Source: Cohnella cholangitidis (GTDB lineage: Bacteria > Bacillota > Bacilli > Paenibacillales > Paenibacillaceae). From it: a stretch of 64,000 nucleotides of DNA. Below the pieces are notes generated by a model. It was not told the origin of the DNA, searched no databases, and was given only the letters and a program-made list of their open reading frames with translations. Positions within the stretch are counted from its first letter, which is position 1, and each line of letters begins with the position of its first letter. Shown piece by piece: positions 31,894 to 41,016 of the stretch. A program made the position numbers and the translations under genes. Where the stretch lies: positions 5,877,501 through 5,941,500 of the forward strand of contig NZ_CP041969.1 in assembly GCF_014107495.1 (NCBI RefSeq). The letters are read 5' to 3'.

Positions 31894-33474
31894 ATGGACC
31901 AGCAAGAGCTCCAGGGAATCAAGCAAATGGCAGAACAATATAACGTCATACCGGTGGTTCGGAGACTGCTCGCGGATACGGAAACTCCGATTCGGGTGTT
32001 CCAGCATCTGAGCCGCGATAAGCGCGCGTTCTTGCTTGAAAGCGTAGAGGGCGGCGTGAAATGGGCTAGATATTCTTTTATCGGGACGGATCCGTTTCTC
32101 GTATTGAAACTGAAAAAAAACGAGCTCACTCTCGAGCAGAACGGCAAGTCGGAGTCCCACGCGACGACCGAGCCGCTGCAGCTATTGCGAGACAAGCTTC
32201 GTTCCTACCGCAGCCCGGCGCTGCCTGAGCTTCCTCCTTTTACCGGGGGGGCGATCGGATTTTTCGGTTACGATCTGTTGCAATACTACGAGAAGAAGCT
32301 TCCTCCGCACAAGAAAGACGATTTGAATATGGATGACATGCAGTTCATGTTCTGCGACTTGGTCATCGTATTCGATCATTTCAAGCAGCAGGTGCTCGTC
32401 ATTGGCAACGTGCATATTCCGGAAGACGCGAATGAGGCTAATATCGAAGCAGCTTATCGGGAGACGTTGAACGCCATCGACGATACGATCCGCAGAATCC
32501 AGCAGCCGATTCCGGTTCAACCGTCCAGAGGCGCGCCGCCGCAAGATCCGGAGCTCGGAGAAATATCCTCTAACTTGACCAAACAACAATTCATAGACAA
32601 CGTCAACCAAGCGAAGGAGTACATTCGCGCGGGCGATATTTTCCAAGTCGTGCTGTCCCAGCGTTTCCATATCGAAACCGATGTAGATCCGCTTCATGTG
32701 TACCGAGTGCTGAGAACGATGAATCCGTCGCCGTATATGTACGTGCTTAAATTGGACGACGAGGTTGTCGTAGGCACGTCGCCTGAGCTTTTGGTCAAAG
32801 TCGATAACGGCAAAGTCGAGACTCGTCCGATCGCCGGGACCAGGCCAAGGGGGAAAACGCCGGAGGAAGATCTGGCGCTCGAGAAGGAATTGCTGGCCGA
32901 CAAAAAGGAGCGCGCGGAGCACGTCATGCTAGTGGATCTTGGCCGGAACGATATAGGTCGGGTGTCCACTTACGGATCCGTTAAATGCGATAGCTACATG
33001 GAAATCGAACGTTACTCGCACGTCATGCACATCGTGTCGAACGTGACCGGCCAACTGCGTCCGGATAAAGACTTCTACGACGCGTTCCTAAGTTGCCTTC
33101 CGGCGGGAACGGTATCGGGAGCTCCGAAGCTACGGGCGATGGAGATTATTGCCGAATTGGAAAACGAGGCAAGGGGCGCCTACGCGGGCGCGATCGGTTA
33201 CCTCGGTTTTTCGGGCAATCTGAATACGTGCATTACGATTAGGACGATTATTTTCAAGCATGGCAAAGCGTACGTGCAAGCCGGCGCGGGAATCGTCTGG
33301 GATTCCGTACCGGAGAACGAATACGAAGAAACGGTGAACAAGGCCAAAGGGATGCTTAAAGCGATTCGCGCCGCGGAAGCGGCTTTCCCTCCGGCAGGCT
33401 CCGTTAAGCGTAGCTCGTCCGACTTTTCGGCCGTTTTAGCAGGAGACCGCCGTACGAATTTGGATTATGATTAA
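31894..33474 (+). CDS. trpE: Anthranilate synthase component I
   Basis: Chorismate plus glutamine to anthranilate; needs a glutaminase subunit (TrpG/PabA), which is not in this window. 526 residues; ATG 31894 after AAAGGAGAG. Feedback region LLESVEGGVKWARYSF near the N-terminus; catalytic C-terminal half with AGDIFQVVLSQRF, MNPSPYMYVL, HVMLVDLGRNDIGRVS and GTVSGAPKLRAME. First gene of the trpEDCFBA operon. Confidence 0.97.
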   Translation: MDQQELQGIKQMAEQYNVIPVVRRLLADTETPIRVFQHLSRDKRAFLLESVEGGVKWARYSFIGTDPFLVLKLKKNELTLEQNGKSESHATTEPLQLLRDKLRSYRSPALPELPPFTGGAIGFFGYDLLQYYEKKLPPHKKDDLNMDDMQFMFCDLVIVFDHFKQQVLVIGNVHIPEDANEANIEAAYRETLNAIDDTIRRIQQPIPVQPSRGAPPQDPELGEISSNLTKQQFIDNVNQAKEYIRAGDIFQVVLSQRFHIETDVDPLHVYRVLRTMNPSPYMYVLKLDDEVVVGTSPELLVKVDNGKVETRPIAGTRPRGKTPEEDLALEKELLADKKERAEHVMLVDLGRNDIGRVSTYGSVKCDSYMEIERYSHVMHIVSNVTGQLRPDKDFYDAFLSCLPAGTVSGAPKLRAMEIIAELENEARGAYAGAIGYLGFSGNLNTCITIRTIIFKHGKAYVQAGAGIVWDSVPENEYEETVNKAKGMLKAIRAAEAAFPPAGSVKRSSSDFSAVLAGDRRTNLDYD

Positions 33475-33495
33475 GGGGAAGGGGAATCAAGCGAT

Positions 33496-34542
33496 ATGAG
33501 CGACACCCTCACGATAAGCTTGCCTCAAGCATTGGCCAAACTTACGAGCAGCATCGATCTTACGCGCGACGAAGCATACGGCGTTATGTCGACGATCATG
33601 AAAGGCGAGGCGACTCCCGCCCAGATCGGCGCAACAGCCATCGCCCTCCGAATGAAAGGGGAGACGGTTGACGAAATCACGGGTTTCGCGGAAGCGATGC
33701 GCGCGTTCTCCAACCACGTCGTCACGGAAAATCATGATCTGCTCGATACGTGCGGCACGGGCGGTTCCGGCATCCATAAGTTCAATATCTCGACGGCTTC
33801 GGCTATTATTTCCGCGGCCGCGGGCGTACGGGTAGCCAAACACGGCAATCGGGCGATGTCCGGCAAGGCCGGAAGCGCGGACGTGCTGGAAGCGCTTGGC
33901 GTTAACATTAATCTTACGGCCGAACAGGCCGCGGTTTGCCTCGAGCGTACGGACATTTGCTTTATGTTCGCCCAGCTCTACCATCCGGCATTGAAGCATG
34001 CCGCGGCTCCTAGGCGAGAACTGGGAATCCGGACGATTTTTAACATGCTCGGACCTTTGACGAATCCGGCGAACGCGGATCTTCAACTAATCGGCCTATA
34101 CGACCGTACGCGCACGGATACCGTTGCGGAAGTGTTATCGCGGCTTGGCTTGAAGAGAGCGATGGTCGTAGGCAGCCACGACGGGTTGGACGAAATCAGT
34201 CTGTCCGCGCCAACGCGAGTATCCGAACTTAAGAACGGGGAAGTCGTTACTTACGACATCACTCCCGAGTCGCTCGGCTTGACGACCGTGTCCCTGGGAG
34301 CGGTGCAAGGCGGAAACGCGGAGGAGAACGCGCAGATCATACGCAGAGTTCTTGGCGGAGAGAAGAGCGCGTACCGAGACGTCGTGCTCGCGAACGCGGG
34401 AGCCTGCATTTACGTCGCGGGCCGCGCGGATTCCTTGCATGAAGGCGTCGCAATCGCCGCGCAAACGATAGATTCCGGCGCTGCCGCGGATAAACTGCAG
34501 CATTGGATTACAACGACGGGAGAAGTGAGCCATGTTTCTTGA
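33496..34542 (+). CDS. trpD: Anthranilate phosphoribosyltransferase
   Basis: Second step of tryptophan synthesis. 348 residues with the PRPP-binding DTCGTGGSGIHKFNIST and NRAMSGKAGSADVLEALG, and GPLTNPA. Overlaps trpC by 11 bases, so the two are translationally coupled. Confidence 0.97.
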   Translation: MSDTLTISLPQALAKLTSSIDLTRDEAYGVMSTIMKGEATPAQIGATAIALRMKGETVDEITGFAEAMRAFSNHVVTENHDLLDTCGTGGSGIHKFNISTASAIISAAAGVRVAKHGNRAMSGKAGSADVLEALGVNINLTAEQAAVCLERTDICFMFAQLYHPALKHAAAPRRELGIRTIFNMLGPLTNPANADLQLIGLYDRTRTDTVAEVLSRLGLKRAMVVGSHDGLDEISLSAPTRVSELKNGEVVTYDITPESLGLTTVSLGAVQGGNAEENAQIIRRVLGGEKSAYRDVVLANAGACIYVAGRADSLHEGVAIAAQTIDSGAAADKLQHWITTTGEVSHVS

Positions 34543-35335
34543 TCGCATCGTCGCCACCAAGAAGGAAGAGGTAACGGCGCTTAAACAAACTTTATCCATT
34601 AACGAAGCCGAGAAGACGATCGCGGACCTACAGCCGTGCCGCGGCTTCGAGCAAGCCTTGATCGGACGCAACCGTCCCGTCGGCCTGATCGCGGAAGTGA
34701 AGAAGGCGAGTCCGTCCAAAGGGCTCATCCGCCCGGACTTCCATCCGGTCAGCTTGGCGCAAGCGTACGAACAAGCGGGCACGGATTGTATTTCCGTGCT
34801 GACGGATACCGATTATTTTCAAGGCAGCAACGAATATTTGAAGCAAATACGCGAGCAAGTCAAAGTGCCTCTATTGCGCAAGGATTTCACGATCGATGAA
34901 CGCCAAATTTACGAAGCTCGGTTGATCGGCGCGGACGCGATTCTCCTCATCGCCGCGATTTTGACGAAAAGCCAGATTTCATCGTTCTATACGCTCGCGC
35001 GCGACCTGGGGTTGGACGTGCTGGTCGAGGTCCACAACCGCCCGGAGCTGGAAACGGTGCTCGAGATCGGCAAGGCATCGCTAATCGGCGTAAACAATCG
35101 CGACCTGAAAACGTTCGTGACGGATCTGAATGTGACCGAGCAACTGATCGGCCTTATGCCGAAAGATGTCGTGGCGGTAAGCGAGAGCGCGATCTCGACG
35201 ACGGATGACATCGCATTCGTTCGCCAAGCCGGGGCGCAAGCCGTGTTAGTCGGCGAGCATTTCATGCGTCAAGCTAACGTTCAAGACGCGGTTCATGATT
35301 TGCTTGGTCCCGTGACGAAAGAAGGCGCACGATAA
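34532..35335 (+). CDS. trpC: Indole-3-glycerol phosphate synthase
   Basis: 267 residues, TIM barrel with LIAEVKKASPSKGLI, LLRKDFTID, LIGVNNRDLKTF and VSESAIS. Fourth step of the pathway. The frame of trpF starts within its stop codon (TAATG). Confidence 0.97.
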   Translation: MFLDRIVATKKEEVTALKQTLSINEAEKTIADLQPCRGFEQALIGRNRPVGLIAEVKKASPSKGLIRPDFHPVSLAQAYEQAGTDCISVLTDTDYFQGSNEYLKQIREQVKVPLLRKDFTIDERQIYEARLIGADAILLIAAILTKSQISSFYTLARDLGLDVLVEVHNRPELETVLEIGKASLIGVNNRDLKTFVTDLNVTEQLIGLMPKDVVAVSESAISTTDDIAFVRQAGAQAVLVGEHFMRQANVQDAVHDLLGPVTKEGAR

Positions 35336-36018
35336 TGGCGAATTCCGTGTCCGGGTCCTCCATGGTGAAAATATGCGGAATTAAGCAAGAAGACACGTTA
35401 ATCGGGATGAGCGGCCTCTCGGTTGAATACATTGGCTTCGTTTTCGCGAAGAGCCGGAGACAAGTATCTCCGGAGCGCGCCGCCGAGCTTCTCGCGGTCG
35501 CGCGGCAGACTCCGATGGCTAACGGAAAACCTCCCCGTGCCGTAGGCGTATTCGTAGATCCGACTATGGAACAGTTAGCGGAGACGTTGTCCATCGTACC
35601 GCTGGATGTCGTTCAGTTGCACGGGGACGAGACTCCGGAATTTTGTCGCCGGGCGGGAGAACGGTTCGAGGTCGAGGTATGGCGGGCGCTGCCCGTGACC
35701 GAAGAAGACGGGGATCCGATCGAAGGTCCCGCGAGGCTCGATGCTTACCGGGGTGCGGTGTCGACTATTCTGCTCGATACCGCCGGCGGCGGTACGGGGA
35801 AAGCTTTCCGTTGGGAAGTTATCCCTGCCTATCAGGAGGCGGCGCTCCGAAACGGGTTGCAGCTATTCATTGCCGGCGGATTAAGCCCCGATAACGCGGA
35901 TCAATTAATTAAAACCTATCATCCGGTCGGCGTAGATATCTCCAGCGGCGTGGAGACGGACGGGGTGAAGGATCAGCATAAAATCGCCGCATTCGTAGAA
36001 AGGGTGAAAAGCTCATGA
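35335..36018 (+). CDS. trpF: Phosphoribosylanthranilate isomerase
   Basis: 227 residues, TIM barrel with [33 protein letters not shown] and the C-terminal [17 protein letters not shown] 35335 overlaps trpC by one base; a second in-frame ATG at 35362 (MVKICGIK) is an alternative start. Overlaps trpB by four bases. Confidence 0.95.
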   Translation: MANSVSGSSMVKICGIKQEDTLIGMSGLSVEYIGFVFAKSRRQVSPERAAELLAVARQTPMANGKPPRAVGVFVDPTMEQLAETLSIVPLDVVQLHGDETPEFCRRAGERFEVEVWRALPVTEEDGDPIEGPARLDAYRGAVSTILLDTAGGGTGKAFRWEVIPAYQEAALRNGLQLFIAGGLSPDNADQLIKTYHPVGVDISSGVETDGVKDQHKIAAFVERVKSS

Positions 36019-37223
36019 GTCAAGTAGTACCTGATCAACACGGACGCTTTGGTCCTTTCGGCGGGAAATACGTCCCGGAAACGTTGATGAACGCGTTAAT
36101 CGAGCTCGAGGAAGCATACCTGAAATATAAGGACGACCCGGAATTCCTAGAGGAAGTCCGTTATTTGCTAAAGCAATATTCCGGACGTCCGACTCCGCTC
36201 TATTACGCGGAAAGACTGTCCCAGCATTTGGGCGGCGCCAAAATTTACCTCAAACGCGAGGATCTCAACCATACGGGCGCGCACAAAATCAACAATACGA
36301 TCGGACAAGCCGTGCTTGCGAAGCGTATGGGCAAGAAAAAAGTGATCGCGGAAACCGGAGCGGGGCAGCACGGGGTTGCCTCGGCGACGGTAGCGGCGCT
36401 GATGGGGTTGGAATGCAAAGTGTTCATGGGGGAAGAGGATACGAAGCGCCAGCAGCTCAACGTATTCCGCATGAAGCTGCTCGGTTCCGAGGTCATCCCG
36501 GTCACGTCGGGAACCCGTACGTTGAAGGACGCCTGCAACGAAACGCTTCGTTACTGGGTTAGCCACGTCGACGATACGTACTACATTCTCGGTTCGGTTA
36601 CGGGCCCGCATCCGTATCCGATGATGGTTCGCGATTTCCAACGAATTATCGGCTTGGAAGCGAGAGAGCAAATTCAAGAAGCCGAAGGGCGTCTGCCGGA
36701 CGTCGTCGTGGCTGCCGTTGGCGGAGGCAGCAACGCGATCGGTATTTTCCATCCGTTCATCGGGGATACGGGCGTGCGCTTGGTCGGCGTCGAAGCCGCC
36801 GGAAGAGGGGTAGAGACGGAGGAGCATGCCGCGACCATGACGAAAGGGCGTCCGGGTGTCTTCCAAGGCTCCATGAGCTACGTGCTTCAGGACGAAGGCG
36901 GACAAGTGTTGCCTGCCCACTCGATATCCGCGGGGCTTGACTACCCGGGGATCGGCCCCGAGCATGCCTACTTAAAAGACATTAAACGCGCGGAGTACGT
37001 GCCGATTACGGATCAAGAAGCGTTGGATGCCCTCGGAATGCTGTCCCGAATGGAAGGGATTATTCCGGCGCTGGAATCCGCGCATGCCATCGCGCAAGTG
37101 CTGAAGATTGCTCCGACGATGAAGAAGGACGAAATCATCGTGGTTAGTCTGTCGGGACGCGGGGATAAAGACGTGGAATCCATTATGTCTTATCTGGCTG
37201 AAGAGGAGGGGCAGCAACGATGA
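36015..37223 (+). CDS. trpB: Tryptophan synthase beta chain
   Basis: Condenses indole and serine using PLP. 402 residues with [20 protein letters not shown] (the Lys that binds PLP), [11 protein letters not shown], and GGGSNAIG for the phosphate. Works with TrpA (next gene, four-base overlap) as an alpha2beta2 complex. Confidence 0.98.
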   Translation: MSQVVPDQHGRFGPFGGKYVPETLMNALIELEEAYLKYKDDPEFLEEVRYLLKQYSGRPTPLYYAERLSQHLGGAKIYLKREDLNHTGAHKINNTIGQAVLAKRMGKKKVIAETGAGQHGVASATVAALMGLECKVFMGEEDTKRQQLNVFRMKLLGSEVIPVTSGTRTLKDACNETLRYWVSHVDDTYYILGSVTGPHPYPMMVRDFQRIIGLEAREQIQEAEGRLPDVVVAAVGGGSNAIGIFHPFIGDTGVRLVGVEAAGRGVETEEHAATMTKGRPGVFQGSMSYVLQDEGGQVLPAHSISAGLDYPGIGPEHAYLKDIKRAEYVPITDQEALDALGMLSRMEGIIPALESAHAIAQVLKIAPTMKKDEIIVVSLSGRGDKDVESIMSYLAEEEGQQR

Positions 37224-38065
37224 GCACGACACTAGCACCTAACGCGATCGATACCGTGTTCGCGGAACTGAAAGCCAAAGGCGAAACGGCTCTCATCCCG
37301 TTCATGACGATGGGCGATCCCGACTTGGAAACGTCGGTCGATCTCGTGCAAGCCGCAGAAGCCGCGGGCGCGCATATGATCGAGCTCGGCGTTCCTTATT
37401 CCGATCCGCTGGCGGACGGGCCTGTCATTCAACGCGCCTCCGAGCGCGCGCTTAAGAACAAGATTAGCCTTACCGATTGCATGGCGGTCGCTTCCAAAGC
37501 GAGAGACAGAGGCGTTAAAATGCCTTTTATCTTGTTCAGCTATTTCAATCCGGCGCTTCAATTGGGCTTGGAACGATTTTTCGACTTGCTGAAGCAACAC
37601 GGCTTTAGCGGGGTCATTATCCCCGATCTGCCTCTAGAGGAAGATTCGGAGACGCGGGCGCTCGCGGAAGCGAACGGCATTCATCTGATCCCGTTGGTCG
37701 CGCCGACATCCGAAGCTCGAGTGGAACGGATAGCCGCTAACGCCAAAGGCTTCGTCTATTGCGTTTCCTCGTTAGGGGTGACCGGCGTGCGATCCACTTT
37801 CCATGATGGGATCGACGCTTTCCTCGGCACCGTACGCAGAGCGGCTTCCGTACCGATCTGCGTAGGTTTCGGAATTTCTTCCCGCGAGCACGCGGAACGA
37901 TTTGCCGGACAATGCGACGGGGTTATCGTCGGAAGCGCGATCGTGCGCCAAGTGGAAGAAGCTTTGCCACTGCTTAGCTCCTCCGTTTCTTCGGAACGCG
38001 AACAAGGCATTCAAGCCGTTCAGCGTTTTATAGCGGGATTAAAGCCTCGCAAGCCGTCTGCCTAA
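37220..38065 (+). CDS. trpA: Tryptophan synthase alpha chain
   Basis: Cleaves indole-3-glycerol phosphate. 281 residues with the catalytic Glu and Asp in [14 protein letters not shown], and [14 protein letters not shown] plus [10 protein letters not shown]. Last gene of the trp operon proper; hisC follows after 147 bases. Confidence 0.97.
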   Translation: MSTTLAPNAIDTVFAELKAKGETALIPFMTMGDPDLETSVDLVQAAEAAGAHMIELGVPYSDPLADGPVIQRASERALKNKISLTDCMAVASKARDRGVKMPFILFSYFNPALQLGLERFFDLLKQHGFSGVIIPDLPLEEDSETRALAEANGIHLIPLVAPTSEARVERIAANAKGFVYCVSSLGVTGVRSTFHDGIDAFLGTVRRAASVPICVGFGISSREHAERFAGQCDGVIVGSAIVRQVEEALPLLSSSVSSEREQGIQAVQRFIAGLKPRKPSA

Positions 38066-38140
38066 GAGACTTTCTTCCTAATTCATCTTAATGCTGTACA
38101 GTGACGCGTTGATGTGTCACAATAGAATACACATATCCAT

Positions 38141-38192
38141 ACGGAGCGAATAAGTTCCGCCTTCGGGCGGAGCGCTTAACGCTCCGTTTGTC
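38141..38192 (+). promoter_or_regulatory. Two competing hairpins before hisC
   Basis: CGGAGCG occurs twice (38142-38148 and 38168-38174), and either copy can pair with CGCTCCG (38180-38186). One fold also holds TCCGCC-TTCG-GGCGGA; the other is a compact CGGAGCG-CTTAA-CGCTCCG stem followed by TTTG. The T-run is short, so attenuation is possible but not shown. Just upstream GTGAC..GTCAC (38101-38120) is a small inverted repeat. Confidence 0.5.
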
Positions 38193-38212
38193 GTATCACA
38201 GGAGGGAATTAT

Positions 38213-39310
38213 ATGCAACCGAAACCGAATATTGTTCATTTGCCCGTATACCAACCCGGCAAGCCCGTAGAAGACGTTAAACGGGAGCTTGGCTTAACCG
38301 AAGTCATTAAGCTGGCCTCCAACGAGAATCCGTTCGGCAGCTCTCCGAAAGCGAAGGAAGCCATCGCTCGCGAGATGGAGAATATTAGCATATATCCGGA
38401 CGGCGCGGCAGTCGAGCTGACGAATGCCATTGCCAAACGCTTTGGCGTGAACACCGATCAAGTGATTTTCGGCGCTGGCTCCGACGAAATCATTCTTATG
38501 ATCGCCCGCGCGTTCCTCGTTCCCGGGGACGAGACGATCATGGCAGACCAGACGTTCCCGCAGTACAAACATAACGTGCAAATCGAGAACGCTACGATCA
38601 TCGAGGTTCCGCTTAAAGATGGAACGCATGATCTTAAGGCGATGGGCGAGCGCGTGACGGACAAAACGAAAGTCGTCTGGGTGTGCAACCCGAATAACCC
38701 GACCGGAACGATCAACACCGCGGACGAAGTTGAACAATTCCTGTCGGAAATACCAAGCCATGTTCTCGTCGTATTGGACGAAGCTTATTGCGAGTATATC
38801 GACGATCCGTCGTTTCCGGACGGTTTGAAGCTGCTGGCTAAATACCCGAATGTTATCCTGCTGAGGACGTTCTCGAAAATTTACGGCTTGGCATCTCTGC
38901 GCATCGGTTACGGAATCGGCCGTCCGGACGTGATCCGCAGCATCAATCAGGTCAGGGAGCCGTTCAATACGTCAAGATTCGGCCAAGCGGCCGCGTTGGC
39001 CGCTTTGCAGGACGACGAATTCATCGCTTTCTGCCGCGAAGAGAACAAGAAAGGCTTAGCTTACTTTAATCGCTCCTTCGCGGAGTTGGGGCTGCAAGCA
39101 TTCCCGGCTTACGGCAATTTCATCATGGTGGACGTGAAGAGATCCGGGCAGGAAGTGTTCGACGCGCTGCTGCGCAAGGGCGTTATCGTAAGGGCGGGCC
39201 ATAAGCTGTATCCGACTTATGTTCGCATCACGGTCGGAAGCCAAGAGCAGAACGAAAAAGTCATCGCCGCGCTGACGACCGTGCTGCAAGAACTCGCGGT
39301 AAAGGTGTGA
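38213..39310 (+). CDS. hisC: Histidinol-phosphate (and aromatic) aminotransferase
   Basis: PLP enzyme used for histidine and, in Bacillus, for Phe/Tyr. 365 residues with VWVCNPNNPTGT, the aspartate in LVVLDEAYCEYID and the PLP-Lys in RTFSKIYGLASLRIGYG. ATG 38213 after AGGAGGG. The placement between trpA and tyrA is the Bacillus aromatic supraoperon arrangement. Confidence 0.95.
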   Translation: MQPKPNIVHLPVYQPGKPVEDVKRELGLTEVIKLASNENPFGSSPKAKEAIAREMENISIYPDGAAVELTNAIAKRFGVNTDQVIFGAGSDEIILMIARAFLVPGDETIMADQTFPQYKHNVQIENATIIEVPLKDGTHDLKAMGERVTDKTKVVWVCNPNNPTGTINTADEVEQFLSEIPSHVLVVLDEAYCEYIDDPSFPDGLKLLAKYPNVILLRTFSKIYGLASLRIGYGIGRPDVIRSINQVREPFNTSRFGQAAALAALQDDEFIAFCREENKKGLAYFNRSFAELGLQAFPAYGNFIMVDVKRSGQEVFDALLRKGVIVRAGHKLYPTYVRITVGSQEQNEKVIAALTTVLQELAVKV

Positions 39311-39314
39311 AGGC

Positions 39315-40451
39315 ATGAGCGGAGAGTTTAGCGACTTTAAACCATTCAACGAATCAAATCCGATTAAAATCGCCATATTCGGAGTCGGCCTTATCGGAGG
39401 CTCCTTGGCGTTATGTTTCAAAGGCAAACCCGGCGTCGAGGTGGTAGGACATTCCGTCAACCAGTCGTCAACGGAGAAGTACGTAGCCCGCGGGGTCGTG
39501 GACTGGGCAACGACTTCTATCGCGGAAGCGGCTAAGGACGCGGACTTCTTGTTCCTATGCGTGCCCGTAGGGCGCCTGGAGGAGTACGTAGACGAGCTTT
39601 CCCGATTGCCGCTCAAACCGGGATGCATTATTACGGACGTGGGCAGCACGAAAGCGTCCGTCGTCCATCATGCGGATAAGCTCGCGCTGCAAGGGGCCGT
39701 ATTTATCGGCGGTCATCCGATGGCGGGCTCGGAGCGTTCGGGGGTGGAGGCGGCAAGCCTTCATTTGCTGGAAAATGCTTTCTACGTGCTCACGCCTATG
39801 GAAAGGACGCCTGTAGAGTACGTAGAGAAGCTGGAGCGATTGCTGAAATGGACGCGGGCCCACGTCGTGAAGACGGATGCCGTTCAGCATGACGTCATCG
39901 TGGGAGCGATTAGCCACCTGCCCCACCTGATTGCCGTAGCCCTCGTCAACCAAATAGCCGGATACAACGAGCAGAACGAATTGTACCGCAGATTGGCGGC
40001 GGGCGGATTCCGGGATATTACCCGAATCGCTTCGAGCGATCCTCTCATTTGGCGGGACATTCTGCTCAGCAATAGAGAAGTCGTGCTAAAGCTCGTGAAA
40101 GATTGGCAAGCGGAGATGGACCGGTTCGCGAAATTGTTGGAGGATGAGGACGGCGAAGGGATCGAGGAGCAGTTCCGCCTTTCCGGCCGGTTCCGCAGCC
40201 AGCTACCCGAGCGTCGCAAAGGGATGATTACTTCCCTGTACGAATGTTACGTCGACGTTCCCGACCATCCGGGCATCATCGGCAAGATCGCTACCGAGCT
40301 AGGCCAAGCCCAAATCAACTTAAGCAACCTGCAGATCATCGAGAGCAGGGAGGACGTTCCGGGAATATTGAGATTGTCTTTCCAGCAGTCCGAAGATTTG
40401 GACAAAGCGACGGCTTTATTGAAATCATTGCAATATGCTGTTCATATGTGA
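39315..40451 (+). CDS. tyrA: Prephenate dehydrogenase with C-terminal ACT domain
   Basis: Oxidises prephenate to 4-hydroxyphenylpyruvate for tyrosine. 378 residues: NAD-binding IAIFGVGLIGGSLAL near residue 20, TDVGSTKASVV, GGHPMAGSERSG, then an ACT regulatory domain (about 305-378) with DVPDHPGIIGKIATELG. Starts four bases after hisC. The aroE/aroA gene that follows tyrA in Bacillus is not here; a candidate small RNA lies next. Confidence 0.95.
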   Translation: MSGEFSDFKPFNESNPIKIAIFGVGLIGGSLALCFKGKPGVEVVGHSVNQSSTEKYVARGVVDWATTSIAEAAKDADFLFLCVPVGRLEEYVDELSRLPLKPGCIITDVGSTKASVVHHADKLALQGAVFIGGHPMAGSERSGVEAASLHLLENAFYVLTPMERTPVEYVEKLERLLKWTRAHVVKTDAVQHDVIVGAISHLPHLIAVALVNQIAGYNEQNELYRRLAAGGFRDITRIASSDPLIWRDILLSNREVVLKLVKDWQAEMDRFAKLLEDEDGEGIEEQFRLSGRFRSQLPERRKGMITSLYECYVDVPDHPGIIGKIATELGQAQINLSNLQIIESREDVPGILRLSFQQSEDLDKATALLKSLQYAVHM

Positions 40452-40459
40452 GAAAGATG

Positions 40460-40490
40460 GGGAGGCGCGCCAATGGCGTGCCTCTCTCTT
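40460..40490 (+). terminator. Terminator after tyrA
   Basis: GGAGGCGCGCC-AAT-GGCGTGCCTC with a CTCTCTTG tail; one GU pair. Tail is pyrimidine-rich, not pure T. Confidence 0.65.
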
Positions 40491-40522
40491 GCATATTTAA
40501 TGCCTAGTGAGGATAAGGATGG

Positions 40523-40558
40523 TTGTAAACGCTTTAAAATAAAATGTAAACGCTTATT
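40523..40558 (+). promoter_or_regulatory. Two tandem CcpA (cre) sites
   Basis: TGTAAACGCTTTAA (from 40524) and TGTAAACGCTTATT (from 40545) each match the cre consensus TGWAARCGYTWNCW except for one position. They are 21 bases apart, two helical turns, and the second overlaps the -35 of the following promoter, which suggests repression by CcpA in rich sugar. Confidence 0.75.
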
Positions 40559-40585
40559 GACAAAATGAAAACGGATACATATAAT
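40557..40585 (+). promoter_or_regulatory. Strong sigma-A promoter of the small RNA
   Basis: TTGACA (40557-40562), 17-base spacer, TATAAT (40580-40585): both hexamers are perfect. Expected start about 40592. Confidence 0.9.
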
Positions 40586-40591
40586 AAAAGT

Positions 40592-40664
40592 ACAGTATGG
40601 TTTCTCTCCACTCCTATCCAATACTTGCACAATGTGCGACCACCCTTCGGGGTGGATTTTTTTT
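40592..40664 (+). ncRNA. Candidate small regulatory RNA (~73 nt) under CcpA control
   Basis: A perfect sigma-A promoter with two cre sites is followed, after about 73 bases and no usable ORF, by a perfect terminator (CCACCC-TTCG-GGGTGG, T8, 40640-40664). The RNA would have a C/U-rich single-stranded 5' part, CUCUCCACUCCU (40604-40615), complementary to ribosome-binding sites, a small GCAC-AAU-GUGC hairpin and the terminator. That is the usual layout of Bacillota regulatory RNAs of the RoxS/RsaE/RsaI kind, but I do not recognise it as any of them. Start point and expression are inferred. Confidence 0.7.
40640..40664 (+). terminator. Terminator of the small RNA
   Basis: CCACCC-TTCG-GGGTGG with a stable UUCG loop, then A and T8. 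Confidence 0.92.
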
Positions 40665-40666
40665 GT

Positions 40667-40753
40667 CTATGTGCCGATACGGACAAATATAACGATTAAA
40701 ATGACAATACCCAATAAAAATTGAATAATATTTGAGAAATTTTTAAGCTCCAA
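40667..40753 (-). CDS. Possible 28-residue membrane peptide, convergent with the small RNA
   Basis: From a TTG at 40753 (minus strand) the frame reads MELKNFSNIIQFLLG and ends in a very hydrophobic helix closing with RIGT; stop is three bases from the small-RNA terminator. A purine patch AGGAATGGG precedes the start. The same frame is open further up (to an ATG at 40876), but that part looks random. Very small hydrophobic proteins next to a convergent RNA can be type I toxins; nothing more supports this. The rest of 40754-41016 holds no gene I can support. Confidence 0.2.
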   Translation of the reverse strand: MELKNFSNIIQFLLGIVILIVIFVRIGT

Positions 40754-41016
40754 AAGCCCATTCCTGTGATACAATAGCATATAGCATTTGTAAAATACTG
40801 GGCTTCCAAGCGAAGATGGAATCCAACACCGCAAGGGATTGTAGGAAAACGTTTTATTGCGTCCGGTTTTCAGCAATGTCCAATGGAGTTAATCTTCCTG
40901 AATTCGCTATAAAAAACAATGCGCCTTTGAGCGCAACTTTTTCGTTTTTGGCCGGTACAATTAAGTAGTCTGCCGGCTGCGAACGTTCACCCTGACATGG
41001 GGGGAGGGTCGCGGAT

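Noticed and set aside
40760-40945. Second small RNA or c-di-GMP riboswitch before the sigma gene
   Set aside because: A TACAAT -10 and short stems TTCCA/TGGAA, AATCC/GGATT and GCGC/GCGC exist, but there is no good -35, and no riboswitch consensus fits; the terminator-like stem is only 5 bp.
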